From assembly GCA_947589055.1 (NCBI GenBank), contig CANPZL010000007.1, positions 1 to 64,000 on the forward strand: 64,000 nucleotides of DNA. The letters are read 5' to 3'. Every line of letters begins with the position of its first letter. The first letter of the stretch is position 1. The position numbers and the translations under genes were made by a program. Below, piece after piece: positions 58,703 to 64,000 of the stretch. This stretch comes from an uncultured Lachnospiraceae bacterium (lineage in GTDB: Bacteria; Bacillota; Clostridia; Lachnospirales; Lachnospiraceae). Under the pieces are notes generated by a model. That model did no database searches and was not told where the DNA came from. It saw only the letters and a program-made list of their open reading frames with translations.

Positions 58703-59269
58703 TTAACCTCTAAGCTTTTTAACGGTCGACTGGATCGACTGCTGGAATTCCTCCTCAGAGGAATTTTCAAAAATAATCAATTCCTTAATATTCGTCGGCG
58801 GAGTATAATTCTGCGACGCAACATATTCGTCCCAATGCTGCAGCTTCCAGCTGTCCCGGTCTGAATTTCGCTTAATCATTCTCTGATGGCACACTTCAAT
58901 CGATGTATTTACCCAAACTACCACCAGTTCCGCTTCCTTCTTTGCCAGACGTTCCCGTAATTTGTTCAAATATTCATCGTCCCGTATCTCATCTGTAAAA
59001 GGAGCATTGATCAAAACCGTATCATTATATTCCAGGGCTTCCATAGCAATATCCAGAATCGCATAATATTCGTAATCCCGTATCTCCCTCTGGAAAAAAT
59101 CCGAAGAACGATTATATTCTTCATTCGCCACCTTAAAAATCTGCTTTGACAATACGATGAGCGTATCCTTATCCAAATATACACAATTTGTCAATGCTCT
59201 CGCCAGCTGCTTCGTAACATGAGTCTTTCCACAGGCAGGTGGTGATGTAACCAAAATCAAGTGCTTCAT
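58703..59269 (-). CDS. P-loop nucleotide kinase-like ATPase (AAA_33 type)
   Basis: A 188-residue protein with the Walker A loop SPPACGKT at residues 8-15 (from LILVTSPPACGKTHVTKQLA) and a probable Walker B/lid region (VVWVNTSIEVCHQRMIKRNSDRD). This resembles small kinases of the AAA_33 or zeta-toxin-like type. I chose ATG 59269 because GGGAGG is at ideal spacing; a longer frame to 59380 adds an unlikely hydrophobic stub. The substrate is unknown. No antitoxin-like partner is adjacent, so a toxin role is not supported. Confidence 0.75.
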   Translation of the reverse strand: MKHLILVTSPPACGKTHVTKQLARALTNCVYLDKDTLIVLSKQIFKVANEEYNRSSDFFQREIRDYEYYAILDIAMEALEYNDTVLINAPFTDEIRDDEYLNKLRERLAKKEAELVVVWVNTSIEVCHQRMIKRNSDRDSWKLQHWDEYVASQNYTPPTNIKELIIFENSSEEEFQQSIQSTVKKLRG

Positions 59270-59383
59270 TGCTATTCCTCCCGGTAAATTATCGCTACTA
59301 ATGAAAATTTTAGCATATATTTTTTTCTTATGCAATATGAAATTGCCCTGCAAGAACCGCAAAATGCATAACCATTTCACATC

Positions 59384-60292
59384 TTAATGACGGCCGCCGC
59401 CACCGCTATGGCCGCCACCGCCGCCACCGCTATGACCGCCGCCTCCGCCACCGCTGGAGGTATCGATATGCCGCTGCGTCGTATGCTTGGCCAAGAAAAC
59501 ATCCTGCCGTGCAGTAACGGTAGCCTGACCGCCTTGCACATAGGTTCCTTTATCTACGGTACGCTTTCCTAGCTTCTTCGTAAGATTAAACAAGATAAAA
59601 ATACCTACGACCATAAGGGAAATCATAACCACCCAGCCATCCTTAATATGTACTTCTATGATATTCATGGCAACCATATCCGCAGTCAGATGATCGATCA
59701 TCCTTCGATAACTCATATAAGGATTCACATTGGAATACTCCCAAACATCTTCCTCTAACTCCAATAATGCAGAATCACTCAGATAAATCTCATAAGCCTT
59801 ATCATAAACTCTGTCACCGGAGGCTCCTCTGTATGCAAGGAATGCCGACTCTGCACTGCCATTTAAATCAAACCAGTTATCCACATAGATCACACCGGCA
59901 CCGGTAGAATTTCCGGCATTGGCATTCGTGTAATGTCCATCATAACCGAATTTAAAATATTCATAGAAATCTTCCGCAAAGTAAATGGTATTATTATATG
60001 TGGAATCATAGGGATCACTTCCCACATCTTCATCTATGGTTACGATCACTATATCCAGTCCCAACTGTTCCTGTCTTTTGTCGATCAATTTTTGCAGTTT
60101 TTGTTCCTGTACATCTGTCAGTACGTCCGCATAATCAAACACCCGTCTGGTAAAGGTACACTGATCATTGTTTCGCTCTCCAATTCTTGCCTTTCTGGAG
60201 GCAGTTCCTGCCTTTACATATAAAAAGGAAAACAAAAGCAATCCAAGAATGACACAGCAAAGGATACATACAAATTTTAAATATTTCTTCAT
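59384..60292 (-). CDS. TPM-domain membrane protein with Gly/His-rich tail
   Basis: An N-terminal membrane helix (FVCILCCVILGLLLFSFLYV) leads to an extracellular TPM domain (RRVFDYADVLTDVQEQKLQKLIDKRQEQLGLDIVIVTI), a second membrane helix (about 232-250) and a tail of SGGGGGGHSGGGG repeats ending in GRH. TPM domains occur in proteins tied to membrane quality control or photosystem assembly; in bacteria the role is mostly unknown. I chose ATG 60292 behind GGAGGT (302 residues). It overlaps or abuts the zinc-ribbon gene end at 60294, so the two are translationally linked. Confidence 0.8.
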   Translation of the reverse strand: MKKYLKFVCILCCVILGLLLFSFLYVKAGTASRKARIGERNNDQCTFTRRVFDYADVLTDVQEQKLQKLIDKRQEQLGLDIVIVTIDEDVGSDPYDSTYNNTIYFAEDFYEYFKFGYDGHYTNANAGNSTGAGVIYVDNWFDLNGSAESAFLAYRGASGDRVYDKAYEIYLSDSALLELEEDVWEYSNVNPYMSYRRMIDHLTADMVAMNIIEVHIKDGWVVMISLMVVGIFILFNLTKKLGKRTVDKGTYVQGGQATVTARQDVFLAKHTTQRHIDTSSGGGGGGHSGGGGGGHSGGGGRH

Positions 60293-60293
60293 T

Positions 60294-61277
60294 CTACAGC
60301 ACCTCCACCACAAATTGCAGAACCTTTAGCAGCAGCAATATACCTGCAAATAAGGTCCCTCCGGCAAAAAAGATCTTACTGGTGCTTTTGGGCAGTTTCC
60401 CATAAACCTTACCGGTCTGTCCGTTTATATAATATTCAAAATTGGTGTTATGATACCGATATACATATTTCCAAACCGGCATCATGGCAAATTCACGGGC
60501 GTTCGGCTGATGGGTAAACTGCTTCTGAGAAGGCCTCAGGCTGTTATAGCCGGTCATCGTTGAGTTTAACCATGCTTCCGTATCCATATCCGCTTTGGAT
60601 TTTGCCCTTTTCTCCAGCTCCACCGGTGTCTGATTATAGGTTTCCCCCTGAAAGCCAGACAGATACTTTGGCTGAAAGGCTTCTAAATCCTTATATTCAT
60701 AAGGCTCCATAAGATCCATAATCTGATCTGGCATCGGAATAGAAGCATCAACCGGAATCCGTTTGAAATCAATATCCATTTCCCGGTATACGTTATACTC
60801 TGATATTTCCGTATATTCTATATCTCCGCTTCTCCATTTCCGTACCTTTGTTCCGATTCCGCTCCATACTGCATGGGTATCATAACTGTACAGCCAGAAC
60901 GGTACATAATTTCCCTTCAAATCTTCCAGTGTCCGCTGGGATAAAAAATCATTGGGACAAAATAACTCATCCTTAAATTCCTTCCGCAGCAATTCCGTTG
61001 CCTGTTCTTTCGAGAATCGAAATGGAAGCACCAGATCCGGTCCATACGGATATGTGATCTTTTCGTCAATAATATTATAGGCGCCGCAATATTCACAGCG
61101 AGTGGCTGATGTAAAATCATTTACTTTCAAAGCGCCACCGCAGGCAGGACAAGTATAAGAATCCTCCTGCTTCACTATTTCTTCTGAATTGACAGAATTA
61201 CAACTAACGCAAATCATATTGCCGCTTTTGGGATCATATACAACGTTTCCCCCGCAATTCACACATTTAAACTGCAT
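60294..61277 (-). CDS. Zinc-ribbon protein with C-terminal membrane anchor
   Basis: A 327-residue protein opening with two zinc-ribbon units: CVNCGG...CVSCNS and CPACGG...CEYCGA (residues 5-70). The middle region is soluble (YGPDLVLPFRFSKEQATELLRKEF; YVPFWLYSYDTHAVWSG) and the C-terminus has one or two membrane segments. Such TFIIB-like zinc-ribbon proteins often neighbour TPM-domain genes. ATG 61277 is preferred because GGGAGG precedes it. With the TPM gene it forms a likely membrane-associated pair of unknown function. Confidence 0.8.
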   Translation of the reverse strand: MQFKCVNCGGNVVYDPKSGNMICVSCNSVNSEEIVKQEDSYTCPACGGALKVNDFTSATRCEYCGAYNIIDEKITYPYGPDLVLPFRFSKEQATELLRKEFKDELFCPNDFLSQRTLEDLKGNYVPFWLYSYDTHAVWSGIGTKVRKWRSGDIEYTEISEYNVYREMDIDFKRIPVDASIPMPDQIMDLMEPYEYKDLEAFQPKYLSGFQGETYNQTPVELEKRAKSKADMDTEAWLNSTMTGYNSLRPSQKQFTHQPNAREFAMMPVWKYVYRYHNTNFEYYINGQTGKVYGKLPKSTSKIFFAGGTLFAGILLLLKVLQFVVEVL

Positions 61278-61331
61278 TTTTTCCTCCCTGATCTTTACAA
61301 TCAATTTCTTTATCTTCTGCTTTCAGGCTCT

Positions 61332-61472
61332 TCAATCTTCCGCATTCAGTGTACCCTGACGCATCTGCGTCTGAATATTGGTATCCACTGCATTCCGTTT
61401 CGGATTGGAGCAGCCGGTAAAAGCCAAAAGCAAAAGCATAACCAAACCGACAGCCAATATTCTTTTTTTCAC
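61332..61472 (-). CDS. 46-residue small lipoprotein
   Basis: A short frame starts at GTG 61472 behind GGGAGGAG (5 bases) and ends at TGA 61332. The product has KKR at the N-terminus, a hydrophobic core (ILAVGLVMLLLLAFTGC) with a clear lipobox, then 25 polar residues (SNPKRNAVDTNIQTQM and on). All features of a bacterial prelipoprotein are present. It lies 54 bases upstream of the zinc-ribbon gene on the same strand, so it probably leads that small operon. Function unknown. Confidence 0.75.
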   Translation of the reverse strand: MKKRILAVGLVMLLLLAFTGCSNPKRNAVDTNIQTQMRQGTLNAED

Positions 61473-61557
61473 GTTTTCTCCTCCCTTATCCATGCTTTCT
61501 GCCTGCCTTTTCGTTCCGCAAGCAAGAGTTTTTATAAAAAAATTATATCACAATTCA

Positions 61558-61584
61558 ACAGTACAAGCAATCATGCATAGTATA
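61558..61584 (+). promoter_or_regulatory. Sigma-K-like promoter upstream of the Cys-rich peptide gene
   Basis: AC (61558-61559), 16 bases, then CATAGTATA (61576-61584), matching the mother-cell sigma-K pattern AC-N16/17-CATANNNTA. Transcription would start about 24 bases before the ATG. The match is short and could arise by chance. Confidence 0.45.
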
Positions 61585-61615
61585 TCATTGTAAACTTATC
61601 ATTGGAGGCAATGAC

Positions 61616-61867
61616 ATGAGTGATTTATCAGCAACTCAGTGTGGAAGCTGCGGAGGAAGCAGCGTATTTGGGGGCAGCAGCTGTTCCTGCATTATCATTA
61701 TCCTGCTTCTTCTTTCCTGCTGCGGCGGCAATAACGGCTTCTTAAACAGTAACAATGACTATGGCAATGGATGCGATTCCTGCTGGATCATTATCCTGCT
61801 CCTGTTGTTCTGCGGCTGTGGAAATAACGGCAGTGCATACAACAATGGCTGTGGCTGCGGCTGTTAA
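61616..61867 (+). CDS. Cys/Gly-rich peptide with duplicated hydrophobic segments
   Basis: An 83-residue protein with 13 Cys and 16 Gly. A unit of Cys, Ile/Leu run, Cys-rich, Gly-Asn-Asn-Gly occurs twice: SCSCIIIILLLLSCCGGNNG (22-41) and DSCWIIILLLLFCGCGNNG (54-72). The C-terminus is GCGCGC. GGAGG is 7 bases before the ATG. Each hydrophobic run is only 7-8 residues, too short to span a membrane alone. The composition resembles small spore-surface or YjcZ-like peptides, but no family is certain. Confidence 0.75.
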   Translation: MSDLSATQCGSCGGSSVFGGSSCSCIIIILLLLSCCGGNNGFLNSNNDYGNGCDSCWIIILLLLFCGCGNNGSAYNNGCGCGC

Positions 61868-61892
61868 TCCTGCTGCACCCGGCAACAATCAT

Positions 61893-61923
61893 GGGAACTG
61901 TCTTTCGACAGTTCCCCTTTTTG
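61893..61923 (+). terminator. Terminator after the Cys-rich peptide gene
   Basis: A 10-bp perfect stem (GGGAACTGTC/GACAGTTCCC) with a TTTC loop, followed by CTTTTTG. It makes the peptide gene a monocistronic unit. Confidence 0.92.
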
Positions 61924-61944
61924 TAATCGCTTCTGAGATTCATG

Positions 61945-61953
61945 CATATAGTA
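61945..61953 (+). promoter_or_regulatory. Second CATA-N3-TA element upstream of the Met-rich pair
   Basis: CATATAGTA preceded by TCATG, closely resembling the TCATG-CATAGTATA at 61571-61584. No AC at the sigma-K -35 position is seen, so this is only a candidate mother-cell -10. The shared context hints at common regulation of the two units. Confidence 0.3.
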
Positions 61954-62011
61954 TCAATAAGGAAATTTTGTCTTCCCATAATGGACAGACATCAGAATTG
62001 AAAGGAGCGGT

Positions 62012-62521
62012 ATGAAAGAACCCTTCCAGCATCCCCTTGACAATCTCTATCCGAACAACAGTCTTCTGTTATTGGAAGCCTTGATTCCATATGTAGATAC
62101 CTCTCTGAAGTTTCCGTTGGCAATGCTGATAAAAATGCAGGAGCTTCGTTATCTGATGCAGGCGTTTCAGAATCCTTCCTGTATGGAGGCCTGCGGTTTT
62201 AACCGTGGAACCGAAAATTCTGAAGAAATGCTTACCAGCCTATGCAAAATCATGGGCTTTGATTTTCAGGAAAAACTGAAGCAATTACAATCCATGCAGA
62301 ATATGATGAATACCATGCATATGATGAATACCATGCAGGGCAGTTTTACTGAAACAGCTTCTCCAAATATAACGGAGCCACCATCCAACGACACATTTCA
62401 GGGATTTCAATCCGACAGTAAAACAGATATGATTACTGCCATACGTCAAATTTTATCGGAACAGGAAGGTGAATCATATGAACCGAGAACTACTACGCCA
62501 GATTTCTCCGGCAAAACTTAG
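62012..62521 (+). CDS. Met-rich helical protein of unknown function
   Basis: A 169-residue protein, mainly helical in residues 15-110, with a Met-rich stretch (LQSMQNMMNTMHMMNTMQG at about 93-110) and a polar, Ser/Thr/Asn-rich region before a last helix (KTDMITAIRQILSEQEGE). Two isolated cysteines lie in CMEACGF. No membrane segment or recognisable domain. AAAGGAGCGGT precedes the ATG. The end overlaps the next gene by 44 bases, so the pair is cotranslated. Confidence 0.65.
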   Translation: MKEPFQHPLDNLYPNNSLLLLEALIPYVDTSLKFPLAMLIKMQELRYLMQAFQNPSCMEACGFNRGTENSEEMLTSLCKIMGFDFQEKLKQLQSMQNMMNTMHMMNTMQGSFTETASPNITEPPSNDTFQGFQSDSKTDMITAIRQILSEQEGESYEPRTTTPDFSGKT

Positions 62522-62738
62522 GATTCTTTTAGAACTAATGGAAGAAAGCAAAGGGAAGGGACCGGATTCCATGATGACATTGCTATTACAGGCAAACCAG
62601 AAAATGCAGCAGCAAGGACTGCAATTTACCTCCGATGAATCCAAGCTGGTGCTGGATATGCTGAAGGAAACTATGTCCCCCGCTGAGGTTCAACGGATTG
62701 AAATGATGCAGTCCATGCTGGCAAACCTGCAACGCTGA
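62478..62738 (+). CDS. Small Met/Gln-rich helical protein of unknown function
   Basis: An 86-residue all-helical protein with seven or more Met (MMTLLLQANQKMQQQGLQF, MLKETMSPAEVQRIEMMQSML). I chose ATG 62478 behind AGGAAGG; a GTG at 62469 is possible. It overlaps the upstream gene in another frame. Its SPAEVQRIEMMQSML C-terminus and Met content resemble its neighbour, suggesting the two products interact. I do not recognise a family. Confidence 0.65.
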   Translation: MNRELLRQISPAKLRILLELMEESKGKGPDSMMTLLLQANQKMQQQGLQFTSDESKLVLDMLKETMSPAEVQRIEMMQSMLANLQR

Positions 62739-62744
62739 TCAAAG

Positions 62745-62978
62745 TTATTCCCATTTGTCAATATCTCTGTTACGAACCGCCAGATCATGCACATAATGCT
62801 CCAGTTCTTCTTTGGAATTAAATTCCGACAGATGCTTTTCTATCTGCTCTCTGGAGACATCATCATAGCTGTTTAGCACTTGATCCAGTTCGTCACGCTT
62901 TTTCTTATCTAAATTGGGAAAGCCGGTCAATGCTGCCATTAAAGCTGTATTTTGAAAGAAAAAATCATTATTAAACAT
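62745..62978 (-). CDS. Small acidic helical protein of unknown function
   Basis: A 77-residue protein. A Phe/Asn-rich start (MFNNDFFFQNTALMAALTGFPNLD) leads to charged helices (KKRDELDQVLNSYDDVSREQIEKHLSEF) with a tail ending in DKWE. No family is recognised. Its ribosome binding site GAGGTGA and ATG are inside the arm of an 18-bp inverted repeat. It lies 71 bases after leuS on the same strand. Confidence 0.6.
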   Translation of the reverse strand: MFNNDFFFQNTALMAALTGFPNLDKKKRDELDQVLNSYDDVSREQIEKHLSEFNSKEELEHYVHDLAVRNRDIDKWE

Positions 62979-63025
62979 AAAATCACCTCGTAGTTAGTAT
63001 GTTGCTGCGAGGTGATTTTATGTTT
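62973..63025. repeat. 18-bp perfect inverted repeat holding a ribosome binding site and start codon
   Basis: AAACATAAAATCACCTCG (62973-62990) and CGAGGTGATTTTATGTTT (63008-63025) are exact reverse complements around a 17-base loop. On the minus strand the second arm carries GAGGTGA and the ATG of the 77-residue gene. It may also act as a weak leuS terminator, but there is no long T-run. Confidence 0.8.
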
Positions 63026-63049
63026 TAAATTTTTTCCAGATGTAAGCTT

Positions 63050-64000
63050 TTATTTTTGAACAAAATTTACAATCTTGCCCGGAACATAGATTTCTTTGAT
63101 CAGGGTTCCGTTTAACTTATCCTGTACCGCTTCTTTTGCCTTTTCCAACACATGTTCTTTGGCTTCTTCCGCCCCTATCATGACAGTGGCACGTGTTTTA
63201 CCGTTAATCTGAACCGGAATTTCGATTTCGTCGTCTTTCATTTTTTCTTCGTCATAAACCGGCCATTTCTGATGGAAGACGGAATAGGTTCCCCCAAGTG
63301 CTTCCCAAAGTTCTTCCCCGATGTGCGGAGCAAAGGGTGCGATCATGATAACTGCCGCCTGTAGGGTTTCCTTATCCACGCCGGTAGTTTTCGTCAGTTC
63401 CACGAACTTATTGTTGTATTCCATAAAGGCACTGACAACTGTATTCAGGCTAAACTGTTCAAACCGGGTAGTCACATCCTTGATCATCTTATTACGCAGT
63501 TTTATCAGGTCCTTAGTAGGTGTGATTTCCCTATCCTTATTAGTCATTACCATGTTATAAAAACGGTTGATGAACCGATACACGCCTTCAATACCGCTGT
63601 CATCCCAGATAGAATCCAGCTCCGGAGGTCCGATAAACAATTCATAAAGCCGCAGGGAATCACAGCCGTAATCCCGTACCATATCGTCCGGTGAGACGAT
63701 ATTTCCCAGGGATTTACTCATCTTTGTAGCGGCACCGGTCTGTGCGTCCCGCCCGCAGACCATACCCTGATTAAACAGTTTCTGGAACGGTTCTTCAAAG
63801 TCTACAACTCCTATATCATGAAGAAATTTCGTATAGAATCTTGCATATAACAGATGAAGTACCGCATGTTCCACACCACCGATATACATATCAACAGGCA
63901 GATATTTGTCAGCCTTTTCCCTGTTTACCAGTTCTTTGTCATTTTTATTATCAACATACCGCAGGAAATACCAGGAAGAACCTGCCCATTGCGGCATAGT
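63050..64000 (-). CDS. leuS: Leucyl-tRNA synthetase LeuS, C-terminal part (N-terminus beyond window)
   Basis: Class I aminoacyl-tRNA synthetase. The visible frame runs off the right edge; the first visible residues TMPQWAGSSWYFLRYVD are an internal LeuRS motif, not a start. The KMSKS loop is in AATKMSKSLGNIVSPDD, and a tRNA-binding anticodon domain follows. The C-terminal appended domain ends with EIYVPGKIVNFVQK. About 316 residues of a normally 800-residue enzyme are visible. Confidence 0.96.
   Translation of the reverse strand, partial: TMPQWAGSSWYFLRYVDNKNDKELVNREKADKYLPVDMYIGGVEHAVLHLLYARFYTKFLHDIGVVDFEEPFQKLFNQGMVCGRDAQTGAATKMSKSLGNIVSPDDMVRDYGCDSLRLYELFIGPPELDSIWDDSGIEGVYRFINRFYNMVMTNKDREITPTKDLIKLRNKMIKDVTTRFEQFSLNTVVSAFMEYNNKFVELTKTTGVDKETLQAAVIMIAPFAPHIGEELWEALGGTYSVFHQKWPVYDEEKMKDDEIEIPVQINGKTRATVMIGAEEAKEHVLEKAKEAVQDKLNGTLIKEIYVPGKIVNFVQK

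Noticed and set aside
58703..59269. Zeta-type toxin of a toxin-antitoxin pair
   Set aside because: Only the P-loop kinase core is shared. No small antitoxin gene is adjacent and the gene is closed by its own terminator.

Overview
The window looks like a core chromosomal segment of an endospore-forming, low-to-mid GC Firmicute, most likely a member of the Lachnospiraceae (Clostridium cluster XIVa). The evidence is the sporulation regulators (sigE, sigG, spoIIGA, a Spo0A protein, a GerMN lipoprotein), the lepA-hemW-hrcA-grpE-dnaK-dnaJ-prmA-rsmE order, a perfect CIRCE element, a dcw cell-wall cluster running into ftsZ-spoIIGA-sigE, and strong GGAGG ribosome binding sites. The genus is inferred from gene content and protein character, not measured. 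I saw no rRNA, tRNA, CRISPR array, insertion sequence or phage gene.

Layout. (1) 1-12.6 kb, minus strand: the heat-shock operon hrcA-grpE-dnaK-dnaJ behind a CIRCE operator, continuing through prmA, rsmE, a cysteine desulfurase, thiI, mtaB and a YfhO-type membrane protein cut by the window edge. (2) 12.7-16.4 kb, minus: lepA-hemW and a small HTH-like gene. (3) 16.5-31 kb: sigG on the plus strand, converging on sigE; then, in transcription order on the minus strand, mraZ-rsmH-ftsL-two class B PBPs-mraY-murD-ftsW/spoVE-ftsQ, then ftsZ with its own promoter, and spoIIGA-sigE. murE, murF and murG are absent. (4) 31-33.3 kb: lgt and ychF. (5) 33.4-36.9 kb: a LysR regulator divergent from a small gene, an alpha/beta hydrolase and a truncated aldo/keto reductase; a DUF1349 gene follows. 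(6) 36.9-43.2 kb, minus: comEA, an OmpR-type response regulator, its histidine kinase, a GerMN lipoprotein and comEC in one operon. (7) 43.2-53.4 kb: a YdcZ-type transporter, an orphan solute-binding lipoprotein, argC-argJ-argB (minus) divergent from argG (plus) around a palindromic ARG box, then argH, a small protein, a SARP-like regulator and Spo0A (minus). (8) 53.8-59.3 kb: an XRE regulator, an MscS channel, glgB, a DUF1015 protein and a P-loop kinase. (9) 59.4-63 kb: small, poorly known proteins, including a TPM-domain protein, a zinc-ribbon membrane protein, a 46-residue lipoprotein, a Cys/Gly-rich hydrophobic-repeat peptide behind a sigma-K-like promoter and two Met-rich helical proteins. 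(10) The 3' part of leuS at the end.

The most unusual signal is at 49.8-51.6 kb. The Spo0A protein keeps an intact DNA-binding domain, but its receiver has lost the phosphoacceptor aspartate (Asn54) and the acidic pair (Val8-Asn9). The gene upstream encodes a second regulator whose receiver also lacks the aspartates and has Arg for the conserved Lys. Between them lie about 3.5 copies of an exact 11-bp-period direct repeat over the spo0A promoter. This could be a phosphorylation-independent sporulation or development switch. A perfect 0A box upstream of spoIIGA gives a plausible target in the same window.
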